The notes beneath the pieces are model-generated. The model did not search any database. It saw nothing but the letters and a program-made list of their open reading frames with translations, and was not told where the DNA came from. The translations under genes and the position numbers were made by a program. A stretch of DNA of 6,021 nucleotides from Parvularcula sp963922235 (GTDB lineage: Bacteria; Pseudomonadota; Alphaproteobacteria; Caulobacterales; Parvularculaceae): the NCBI GenBank assembly GCA_963922235.1, contig CAWUIJ010000152.1, positions 1 to 6,021 on the forward strand. Reading direction: 5' to 3'. Below, in pieces: positions 1-5,966 of the stretch. How positions within the stretch are numbered: the stretch's first letter is position 1; each line of letters starts with the position of its first letter.

Positions 1-255
1 AGCGAGCGCCTCGATGGCGTCCGTTGCGCCGGGCATGGCAAGGTCGGGCGCATAGGTGATGTAGATCGCCGAAACGCCCTCAAGCGCGGCATCCCAGCCG
101 GCCTCATTGTTCCAGTCGAAGGCGGGTACGGACGATCGCGCGCCGATCCGGACAGCGCGACCCTGCGCCTTCAGCCGTTCCGCCACACGGCGTCCCGTCT
201 TTCCCGTGCCGCCGAGAACCAGCGTCAGGTCATCTTCATTGGAAAGGGCACTCAT
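1..255 (-). CDS. NmrA/SDR-like NAD(P)-binding protein, 5' part only
   Basis: The first 85 codons read MSALSNEDDLTLVLGGTGKT and onward; the gene continues past the left edge. Seen: a short N-terminal tail, a hydrophobic beta strand (residues 10-14), and a glycine-rich dinucleotide loop GGTGKTG at residues 15-21. A second strand ends in R-I-G-A-R-S (36-41), where Arg40 is well placed for the 2'-phosphate of NADP. A segment F-D-W (46-48) followed by a G-W-D-A-A-L-E-G-V stretch (53-61) is typical of NmrA-like atypical short-chain dehydrogenases. Members are soluble cytoplasmic redox sensors or NAD(P)H-dependent oxidoreductases; the substrate cannot be told from this fragment. The ATG is supported by a Shine-Dalgarno AAGGAG seven bases upstream. 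It lies 106 bases downstream of, and co-directional with, an AraC-type regulator, which may control it (inference). Confidence 0.85.
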   Translation of the reverse strand, partial: MSALSNEDDLTLVLGGTGKTGRRVAERLKAQGRAVRIGARSSVPAFDWNNEAGWDAALEGVSAIYITYAPDLAMPGATDAIEALA

Positions 256-262
256 CGGTTTG

Positions 263-268
263 CTCCTT
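263..268 (-). promoter_or_regulatory. Ribosome binding site of the NmrA-like gene
   Basis: AAGGAG on the minus strand with a seven-base spacer to the ATG at 255-253. It fixes the start of the truncated oxidoreductase-like gene. Confidence 0.75.
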
Positions 269-334
269 GGTTTGGGTTGCAAGCCGAAGAGTAAGAAACG
301 GACGCCCTGCCCTCTTGCCGAAGGGTGACAGTGT

Positions 335-353
335 TTTGGCCGTTCGCGCCAAA
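335..353. promoter_or_regulatory. Short inverted repeat between the AraC gene and the NmrA-like gene
   Basis: TTTGGC (335-340) and GCCAAA (348-353) form a perfect 6-bp inverted repeat around a seven-base spacer, just after the AraC stop codon and about 80 bases before the next start. No run of U follows the stem in the minus-strand transcript, so it is a poor intrinsic terminator. An operator or a minor hairpin is as likely. A repeat this short can occur by chance. Confidence 0.25.
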
Positions 354-361
354 CGCCAGAA

Positions 362-1378
362 CTAGCCCTGTTGCACGCTGACCCTGTAGGAGCGCGGCGT
401 CTGCCCCGCCCACCGTTTGAAGGCGCGGGTGAAACCGCTCTGCTCCGCAAAGCCCGTGAGAAACGCTACCTCCGCCAGGCTGTAGGCTGTCTCCCGCAGA
501 AGCTGCTCGGCCAACTCGCGACGGGCAAGGTCCACGACGGCCTGAAAGGAGACGCTCTTGTCCGACAGACGCCGCTGCAGGGTGCGGCCACTCATGCCGA
601 GGGTCCTCGCCACACCTGAGACGGTGGGCACGCCCTCGCTCAAAGCCTGGCCGATGGCGATCCTGACGCGCCTCTCAAGCCCCGCATCGTCGGCGAGTGC
701 CGCCAGTTCCTTCTCGAGATGCTGATCGAAGAACTGCGCGATGGTCGCATCGCCGAGTTTGTTCGGTGTACTGAGGGCTTTGTTGCTGATCTCGAAGGCA
801 TTCCGCGCGGCCTCAAAGTGCACCGGGCATCCAAAGTGCTGCTCGTAGACTTCCGCAGGCCCGCGAGCCTTGTTCTTGAGATAGAGGGCCCTGGGCGTGA
901 ACGGCAGCGTTGCGACCTGCTGGATGATTTCAAGGACGCTGGCCATGCTCGCTTCGTTCGACAGCACCATGCCGAGACTTCCGTCGCCCTCCTTGTCGAG
1001 CACGTAGAAGGCCCCGCATTCAGTCGCCTCCACCGTGTACACCTCCACCGTGGAGAGCACGCGGGCGTAGCGCTCGGCGCGCATGAGCGAGCCTTTGAGA
1101 TTCGGCGCGGACTTCCACGCAAGGCCGAATGCGCCGTACTCGTCGCATTGCATGGACGCCCCTATCCTGAACGGCAGACGAAGCCCATCGGGATCCCTGT
1201 CCGCCAACGCGGCGAAAAAGCGATAGTAATCCGCCGACGTCACCATGCACGAAGGGTCGATCGGTCCCTCGGGATCGAGTCCCAGTCCTCTTACCAGGTC
1301 GTCCGTCTCGACACCGGCGCTGGCCTGGCCGACGACCTTGTAGACATAGAGCGAAGTAATCTCCCCCATGGCGCGCAT
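362..1378 (-). CDS. AraC-family transcriptional regulator with arabinose-binding-like N-terminal domain
   Basis: 338 residues, a usual length for this subgroup. Residues about 20-205 match in style the AraC_N/'Arabinose_bd' sensor domain (segments Y-Y-R-F-F near 51-55 and G-A-F-G-L-A near 82-87). Residues about 235-333 form the DNA-binding domain with two helix-turn-helix units: the first near 252-273 (V-A-R-T-L-G-M-S-G-R-T-L-Q-R-R-L), the second near 300-321 (L-A-E-V-A-F-L-T-G-F), followed by the conserved F-K-R-W-A-G-Q-T-P-R-S-Y-R ending. It is a cytoplasmic, ligand-responsive activator or repressor; the ligand is unknown. The downstream co-directional NmrA-like gene is a plausible target, since such regulators often sit beside an oxidoreductase they control (inference). 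The start is uncertain: ATG at 1378 and ATG at 1369 both fit, and neither has a strong ribosome binding site. GC is high: two sampled 60-base lines are each about 67%. Confidence 0.93.
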   Translation of the reverse strand: MRAMGEITSLYVYKVVGQASAGVETDDLVRGLGLDPEGPIDPSCMVTSADYYRFFAALADRDPDGLRLPFRIGASMQCDEYGAFGLAWKSAPNLKGSLMRAERYARVLSTVEVYTVEATECGAFYVLDKEGDGSLGMVLSNEASMASVLEIIQQVATLPFTPRALYLKNKARGPAEVYEQHFGCPVHFEAARNAFEISNKALSTPNKLGDATIAQFFDQHLEKELAALADDAGLERRVRIAIGQALSEGVPTVSGVARTLGMSGRTLQRRLSDKSVSFQAVVDLARRELAEQLLRETAYSLAEVAFLTGFAEQSGFTRAFKRWAGQTPRSYRVSVQQG

Positions 1379-1628
1379 AGTACCCGAGGATCGCTCATTA
1401 CCAAAGTTTCGAGACCATCAGTCGGCCAGCCGTTGAGAAGCAGCAGCATCGTCGGGCCGCTCTCAAACTTCTGTCTCAGAAAGCACAGCAGACTTTACCG
1501 ACTTAGCTGAAACGTGAAGTCTATGGCCGCATCCGACGAACGCGCGAAAGACGCAAAAGCGGACATGTGATTGAAGATCTCAGGTCGGGCCTCGGAGCGG
1601 TCCTTAATGGGGTGGCGGCCCTTTCTGA
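1379..1628. other. Gene-free stretch between the AraC gene and the HEPN-like gene
   Basis: No convincing gene is seen here. It holds the upstream region of the AraC gene and the trailer of the HEPN-like gene, both read on the minus strand. I find no clear terminator hairpin with a U run after the HEPN-like stop, no strong sigma70-type promoter, and no copy of the tRNA-Ser 3' end that would mark an island boundary. A plus-strand open frame covering part of it (to 1510) is mostly antisense to the AraC gene and has no coding features. Confidence 0.5.
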
Positions 1629-2843
1629 CTAGCGATACGTCTCGCCCTCGGCCTTGCAGTGTGTGAGCACCTCGTCGACCCAGCGATCAAACCAGACCCA
1701 GTTCCCGTAGTCGCCGACGCACCCAAACCCCTTTCCGTCCTTCTTGGCGTCCAGCTTCTTCCACAGCTGCGTATGGTCGTGCATTCGGAATTTCGGGAAC
1801 CCAGCGGCCACGACTTTGTCGACCACCCTGCCTGGCGGATAGCGGTCCTTGTTCACCTCTTTAAAGATGATCTTCTCGATCTCGTCGGCCTCTTCGCTAC
1901 CCGTGGAAACGATCTGCACCGCAGCGTCCGCGGCGCCGGGCTTCCTCGCGGCCACGGGAACAAATCCATACGACATCCGGTAGGCTGGATCTTTCATCTG
2001 TTCTTCACTCAGGCCATGCTCGAAAGCATCGATTGCCGCTTCAACGTGCTTGGGTAGGCTGGATGCCTTCTTCAGCGCGCTTCGCTGCTCGGCCCCGAAC
2101 GAGACGAACTGAAGAGCCAGTGGTAGTCGCTTCTCCAATCCGTATTGTGCTCCGAACTCATTTTTGAGTAGCTCGTTGAAGTTCAACGCACACGACTGGA
2201 GCTTAGCACCTAGAGCATCGTCGATCCTACTCGTCGACCGATGCTCGATCTCATGTCGGATCTCAATAAGGAATTCGAGGTTCTTTGCGACCCCGTGCGT
2301 CGCTGGGCACTTGGCCTGGTTAAGACAGCGACCCAGCTCCCAGTATCTGTCGGCACCTTCTTTCGTCTTTTCGCGGGGGTAGCGATAGTCGATCCCCTCG
2401 CGCCGGAACCAGGCGTGCAAGAGATACGTCCATGCGATGATCGCGGTTACTATGAATAGCTCAGCTCGCAACGTCAGTCCGGCCGAGTTGAAGGTCTGGA
2501 CGGCCGCAATCATAGCCTCGCGTGATTTGATCAGCAGCTCATCACCGCGGACGCTCAGCCCGGTCTCATGGTCGATGTCCGGCCATGTCGAGAGGAAGGC
2601 GTCAAGGTCTTCATCGTTCGCGGGCTTGATGGTCCTATGCTTTGCCTCGTTGCGGATCTCGCTGATGAGCCGGTGATTTACTGAGCGAGTGGGGCGCGTG
2701 AAGTAAGCGAGGACATCTTGGTCATTCGTGAACGGACTTCCTCGCTTGATCATCGCCTTCACGATAGCAACCTCCCAATTCTCGAGGGTGTTACCCCGGC
2801 GTCGCCTAACCGCTTTGTCAGACTTTGCTGCCTTTTTGGACAT
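1629..2843 (-). CDS. HEPN-motif protein of unknown function, DUF3644-like; candidate defence or toxin gene
   Basis: 404 residues, no signal peptide. Seen in order: a basic N-terminus (K-S-D-K-A-V-R-R-R-R, 7-16); a helical segment about 20-90 with Q-D-V-L-A-Y-F-T-R-P-T-R-S-V-N-H (42-57), which looks like a helix-turn-helix; and a helical middle about 100-235. The middle holds L-L-I-K-S-R-E-A-M (103-111), a hydrophobic stretch F-I-V-T-A-I-I-A-W-T-Y-L-L-H-A-W (130-145), and I-E-I-R-H-E-I-E-H (193-201). Arg196 and His201 form an R-x4-H motif, the signature of HEPN ribonucleases. A C-terminal domain (about 320-395) ends in an aromatic N-W-V-W-F-D-R-W segment. The general layout recalls DUF3644 proteins; that is recognition from memory, not a search. 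HEPN proteins commonly act as RNases in toxin-antitoxin or abortive-infection systems, so an RNA-cleaving defence role is inferred, not shown. No antitoxin partner is visible. Two sampled lines (48% and 52% GC) are lower than the AraC gene, another is 62%. An IS lies 112 bases upstream. Confidence 0.85.
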   Translation of the reverse strand: MSKKAAKSDKAVRRRRGNTLENWEVAIVKAMIKRGSPFTNDQDVLAYFTRPTRSVNHRLISEIRNEAKHRTIKPANDEDLDAFLSTWPDIDHETGLSVRGDELLIKSREAMIAAVQTFNSAGLTLRAELFIVTAIIAWTYLLHAWFRREGIDYRYPREKTKEGADRYWELGRCLNQAKCPATHGVAKNLEFLIEIRHEIEHRSTSRIDDALGAKLQSCALNFNELLKNEFGAQYGLEKRLPLALQFVSFGAEQRSALKKASSLPKHVEAAIDAFEHGLSEEQMKDPAYRMSYGFVPVAARKPGAADAAVQIVSTGSEEADEIEKIIFKEVNKDRYPPGRVVDKVVAAGFPKFRMHDHTQLWKKLDAKKDGKGFGCVGDYGNWVWFDRWVDEVLTHCKAEGETYR

Positions 2844-2848
2844 TATGG

Positions 2849-2854
2849 CCCCTT
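2849..2854 (-). promoter_or_regulatory. Ribosome binding site of the HEPN-like gene
   Basis: AAGGGG on the minus strand, five bases before the ATG at 2843-2841. It supports that start. The 112 bases between the start codon and the IS target copy must hold any native promoter; I see no clear -35/-10 pair there, only a weak TATGGA hexamer. Confidence 0.55.
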
Positions 2855-2951
2855 CGAGAAAAGCTAACCGGTGACGAGCTATCCATAGCGCGGAGAGGCG
2901 TTAGCGTCCTGAAAAACTGTGCTCAGAAACAGCTGCCCAATGTCCGTAATT

Positions 2952-2955
2952 GGAT
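2952..2955. repeat. Target-site duplication, left copy (GGAT)
   Basis: GGAT directly abuts the left terminal inverted repeat of the IS. The same four bases abut the right end at 4522-4525. A four-base match at one exact position has a 1 in 256 chance of being accidental, so this is good but not decisive support for the IS ends. Confidence 0.65.
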
Positions 2956-2990
2956 GATGCTGTTGAAAAAGGCGCGTGCGGGCCGGTCCG
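2956..2990 (+). repeat. Left terminal inverted repeat of the IS
   Basis: Begins GATGCTGTTGAAAAAG. It pairs with the right end, which read inward is GATGCCGTTGAAGAAG; the two differ at two of these 16 positions. Similarity continues more weakly to about 35 bases. Confidence 0.75.
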
Positions 2991-3016
2991 AACCGTGATT
3001 CTCTTCATCAGTTGAC

Positions 3017-3024
3017 GGAGGGAG
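3017..3024 (+). promoter_or_regulatory. Ribosome binding site that decides the transposase start
   Basis: GGAGGGAG ends eight bases before the ATG at 3033. It favours that start over the in-frame GTG at 2976, which lies within the terminal repeat. Confidence 0.7.
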
Positions 3025-3032
3025 CGTTCGGC

Positions 3033-4385
3033 ATGATGGGCAAGCTTGGTGGCGGTGAGGAGAAGCTGTTTTACGCCTTCTCGCTCGAAGACGCAGTCCC
3101 TCAAGACCATTTGCTACGTAGGATCGATCGTTTCCTGGACCTTGGGGAGCTTCGGACTGACCTTCGGCCCTTCTACAGTACGATCGGCAGGCCATCCGTT
3201 GATCCCGAGCTGATGGTGAGGATGCTCCTCGTAGGCTACTGCTTCGGCATCAGGTCGGAGCGACGTCTTTGTGAAGAGGTGCACCTTAATCTCGCTTACC
3301 GCTGGTTTTGCCGTCTTGGTCTCGAAGATCGGGTGCCTGACCATTCGACATTCTCCAAGGCACGCCATGGCCTGTTCCGCGAAGCAGGCCTGTTCCGGTC
3401 TCTCTTCGAAGCCACCGTGCGCCGCTGCATTGCCGACGGATTGGTTGGCGGGGAAGGCTTCGCGACCGATGCCTCGTTGATCCATGCCAATGCGAGCAAA
3501 AACCGATCCGCTTGGAAGGGCGAGGCCGTCGACTGGGAAGATCCCAAGGTCGCCAGTCGTCCCGTCACTGAGTATCTTGATGCATTAGACGATGGCCCCA
3601 AGGTCGCGGAGAAGAAACGTGTCTCGCTGACCGATCCTTCTGCACAATGGACCTGTGCTCACGGCGGGCCAGCTCACTTTGCTTGGGCAACGAACTACCT
3701 CGTCGATGTGGAGGCGTCGGTCATCGTGGATGTCGAAGCGAGCCCAGCCGTGAGACCAGCCGAAGTCGCCGCCTCTCGCCGGATGGTCGACAGAACCGAG
3801 GAGCGGTTCGGTCTCAAACCAAGGCGTATGATGGGTGACACAGCCTATGGCAGCGCAGAGATGCTGTCGTGGATGGTGAAGGAGAAAGGTATCGAGCCAC
3901 ATGTTGCTCTGCTGAACCAACCCGATCGCAAGAAAGCCGACGGCGTTGGCCGTGGTGACTTCACCTACGATCCAGAAGAAGATGCGTACACGTGCCCGGC
4001 TGGCAAGAAGCTGAAACGGTTCCGACGCGAAGCGCGAGCCAAGAAGGCGAAGCCACCGAAGGACCAAACCTACCGCTACTACGCGCTTAAAGCTGACTGC
4101 GATGGATGCCCGCTCAAACCGAAATGCTGCCCGAACCAACCGATGCGTAAGCTGCCACGCTCAATCCACGAAGATGCCCGCGATGTCGTGAGACAACTAC
4201 AGTGCACGGAGGCTTATGAGGTCTCGCAGCGAGACCGAAAGAAAGTCGAGATGGCCTTCGCCCATCTCAAACAGAACCTTGGCTTCCGAAGACTACGCCT
4301 ACGAGGTCCCACGGGCGCTCAAGATGAGTTCCTCCTCGCAGCTGCAGTCCAAAACCTTCGGAAGCTAGCGTGTAGAGCAGCATAA
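3033..4385 (+). CDS. IS1182-family DDE transposase
   Basis: 450 residues from the ATG at 3033, a normal full length for the family. It catalyses cut and joining of its own IS ends. The N-terminal region (about 10-125) is the DUF772-like domain: F-Y-A-F-S-L-E-D near the start, then G-R-P-S-V-D-P-E-L-M-V-R-M-L-L-V-G-Y, and P-D-H-S-T-F-S-K-A-R-H. The catalytic domain follows with Asp146 (F-A-T-D-A-S-L-I), Asp269 (G-D-T-A-Y-G-S) and Glu406 (K-K-V-E-M-A-F-A-H-L-K-Q), giving a complete DDE set. A cysteine cluster at about 321-366 (Y-T-C-P-A-G, then C-D-G-C-P-L-K-P-K-C-C) is typical of this family and may bind metal. A longer frame from GTG 2976 adds 19 residues encoded in the terminal repeat; the ribosome binding site argues against it. 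No frameshift or internal stop is present. Confidence 0.95.
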   Translation: MMGKLGGGEEKLFYAFSLEDAVPQDHLLRRIDRFLDLGELRTDLRPFYSTIGRPSVDPELMVRMLLVGYCFGIRSERRLCEEVHLNLAYRWFCRLGLEDRVPDHSTFSKARHGLFREAGLFRSLFEATVRRCIADGLVGGEGFATDASLIHANASKNRSAWKGEAVDWEDPKVASRPVTEYLDALDDGPKVAEKKRVSLTDPSAQWTCAHGGPAHFAWATNYLVDVEASVIVDVEASPAVRPAEVAASRRMVDRTEERFGLKPRRMMGDTAYGSAEMLSWMVKEKGIEPHVALLNQPDRKKADGVGRGDFTYDPEEDAYTCPAGKKLKRFRREARAKKAKPPKDQTYRYYALKADCDGCPLKPKCCPNQPMRKLPRSIHEDARDVVRQLQCTEAYEVSQRDRKKVEMAFAHLKQNLGFRRLRLRGPTGAQDEFLLAAAVQNLRKLACRAA

Positions 4386-4486
4386 TGCCGGGCTAACTGG
4401 CTTCGCCCTTGGAGACCTGATTGGAACCGAACCCATCGCGGCCTCAACAGAGGCCACCAGCGCGCAGCCAAATCGCCGAAGGGCAT

Positions 4487-4521
4487 CGATCGCGCCCTAA
4501 GCCGACTTCTTCAACGGCATC
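4487..4521 (-). repeat. Right terminal inverted repeat of the IS
   Basis: On the plus strand it ends CTTCTTCAACGGCATC at 4506-4521, the imperfect reverse complement of the left end. The 101 bases between the transposase stop and this repeat hold no recognisable gene. Confidence 0.75.
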
Positions 4522-4525
4522 GGAT
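4522..4525. repeat. Target-site duplication, right copy (GGAT)
   Basis: Matches the GGAT at 2952-2955. It lies 43 bases beyond the end of the integrase stop codon, in what was the spacer between the integrase and the HEPN-like gene. Confidence 0.65.
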
Positions 4526-4568
4526 AGGAACAGACTCCCCTTTCTGACGAAGGACTGGTTGTTTTCTG

Positions 4569-5764
4569 CTACCTCTGGCTCAATGCGAAAGACGCCCAAT
4601 CTTCCATCAATATACGGCGTTTTTGAAGGGCATCTCCGCGTCGGTACGCAAGCTCTACGCGGTTACCCACGCTATGCGAGAGTGCATGCTCAGCGAGTTC
4701 TCTAGGATAGTCTGTCTCTTCCCCGCACCAGTCGCGAAAGGTTGAGCGAAACCCATGCGCAGTAATGGACTTAAGTCCCATCCGTACAAAGAGCGCTCGA
4801 TAGACGGCGTCACTCAATAGCGTTCTTCCAGTCTGGCTCGGGAACACCAGGTTGCTCAGCGGCGATCGTTGTAAGCCATTCAGAATGGCTAAAGCCCCGG
4901 ACGAAAGGGGAACTCGGTGCTCCGTACCGGTTTTCATTCTCGCGGGCGGAATGGTCCAGACCTTCTGATCGAGATCGACCTCGTCCCAAGTCATTCCGCG
5001 AACCTCACCAGACCTCGCAGCGGTCAGAATGGTGAACTCCAAGGCGCGCGCCGCCGGTGCTCGCCGGTCGCGCAGTGCCAAGAAGAACGACGGTAAGTCT
5101 TGGTACGGAAGGGCGCCGTGATGCGTGACTGGTGCAATCTTGGATTTCTTTGGTAGAAGGACATCGAGGTGGCCGCGCCACAGGGCGGGATTGGGACCGC
5201 ACGTCAGGCCCCGAACAGCTGCCCAACCGAGGATCACTTCGATCCGACCCCGAAGCCTGCTCGCCGTCTCTGTCTTCGTTGCCCATATCGGCTTCAAAAC
5301 AGCCAAGACGTGATCGATTGTGATGTCACGCGGGTGTAAGTCCCCAATGACAGGAAAGGCATAGGTCTCCAGAGTGTTGCGCCATTGCTGGCGATGCTTG
5401 GGGTTTTTCCAGCTCACTTCGTGATCGGCGATGTATGCGCGCGCGCATTCAGCGAAGCTGGCCTCGACGGGCTTGGACTTGAGCTCGTCCGCCGCTCGCT
5501 TTTTCTCAGTAATAGGATCAACTCCAGACGCAACGTCTCGCTTAATCTCAATGGCTTTGGCCCGGACCTCTTTGAGCGTCAGAGAACTCGTCGGACCGAG
5601 CCCCATTTCGCGCCGCTTCCCTGCCAACGAAAAGCGAACGACCCACGACTTCTTCAACATGCCATACCGCCCTTTTTGCACCTGAATGGCGAGACCGTTT
5701 TGATCCGAGTAGCGACCTGCTCGAGAACGCCTTTGACTTGGGCAGCGGTGAGTTGCGTTGGCAT
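4569..5764 (-). pseudogene. P4-type tyrosine integrase, frameshifted near its start
   Basis: Site-specific recombinase that would insert and excise the island at the neighbouring tRNA-Ser. The natural start is the ATG at 5764, with AGGAGG eight bases upstream; it reads MPTQLTAAQVKGVLE, the usual N-terminus of this family, but that frame stops at 5656-5654. The family sequence resumes in another frame as A-G-R-Y-S-D-Q-N-G-L-A-I-Q-V-Q-K-G from 5720. One base appears lost around 5717-5725; adding one G gives a continuous product of about 398 residues. In that numbering: DUF4102-like arm-binding domain 1-95, core-binding domain about 102-190, catalytic domain about 210-390 with Arg251, Lys278, His337-x-x-Arg340, His364 and Tyr374 all present. 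The open frame back to a TTG at 5801 carries 27 unrelated residues and is unlikely to be the natural form. A shortened product from an internal ATG or GTG would lack much of the arm-binding domain. A sequencing error is the main alternative. Confidence 0.85.
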
Positions 5765-5772
5765 CGGTAAGG

Positions 5773-5778
5773 CCTCCT
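5773..5778 (-). promoter_or_regulatory. Strong ribosome binding site of the integrase
   Basis: AGGAGG on the minus strand, eight bases before the ATG at 5764-5762. It places the natural start in a different frame from the main integrase body, which is key evidence for the frameshift. Confidence 0.8.
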
Positions 5779-5966
5779 CGCCCGATTGAGGCGCACTCCA
5801 ACCCCCGCTTTCAACCCCCACACTGACACTGAGTAGGACTGATCTCTCTTGGATAAGGTTGATGCGAATTGATCAGCTAGAGTCTCTTTTTCTTCGCATT
5901 TTCAGATATTAAGACGATCAGAACGGCGATAACTCGCTCAACCGGGACCAACCTTAATCAGAGAAA
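5779..5966. promoter_or_regulatory. Leader between tRNA-Ser and integrase: putative attachment-site arm and integrase control region
   Basis: No gene is seen. In tRNA-targeting islands this position holds the attachment-site arm and the integrase promoter. Visible structure: TAAGGTTG (5854-5861) is directly followed by ATGCGAA (5862-5868); their reverse complements are TTCGCAT (5893-5899) and CAACCTTA (5949-5956), giving two nested perfect inverted repeats. The hexamer GATCAG or its complement also occurs at 5839-5844, 5871-5876 and 5916-5921. These could be integrase arm sites or directionality-factor sites (inference). A weak TAATAT hexamer on the minus strand lies near 5905-5910, without a good -35 partner. 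Confidence 0.4.

Larger units (their letters stand above)
2956..4521 (+). mobile_element. IS1182-family insertion sequence, apparently complete
   Basis: A 1566-base element bounded by imperfect terminal inverted repeats of about 35 bases (2956-2990 and 4487-4521, 24 of 35 matching, 14 of the outer 16) and flanked by GGAT on both sides. It contains one full-length transposase gene on the plus strand with intact catalytic residues. The well-kept ends, open reading frame and target copy suggest a fairly recent insertion that could still be mobile. It sits between the integrase 3' end and the HEPN-like gene, without interrupting either coding region. The family is assigned from the transposase style; the ends are assigned from the repeats. 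Confidence 0.85.

Noticed and set aside
719..1510. 263-codon plus-strand open frame over the AraC gene
   Set aside because: It is antisense to a clear AraC-family gene, lacks recognisable domains, and is explained by high GC content.
1619..1629. 11-base direct repeat shared with 4538-4548, considered as an attachment site
   Set aside because: Repeats of this length are expected by chance in 6 kb, and it does not resemble the tRNA-Ser 3' end.
2976..3032. Longer transposase start at GTG 2976
   Set aside because: It begins inside the IS terminal repeat, and a good ribosome binding site directs the start to the ATG at 3033.
4421..4705. 94-codon plus-strand open frame across the IS right end
   Set aside because: It crosses the IS boundary and the integrase 3' end in antisense, with low-complexity composition and no ribosome binding site.
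5646..5658. 13-base match between the IS right end (4503-4515) and the integrase gene, suggesting a second IS end
   Set aside because: In the integrase this stretch encodes part of the conserved M-L-K-K-S-W segment. It has no further similarity on either side, so chance is the simpler explanation.
5765..5801. TTG at 5801 as the natural integrase start
   Set aside because: The added residues resemble no integrase N-terminus. The family-typical N-terminus with a strong ribosome binding site lies in the other frame from 5764.
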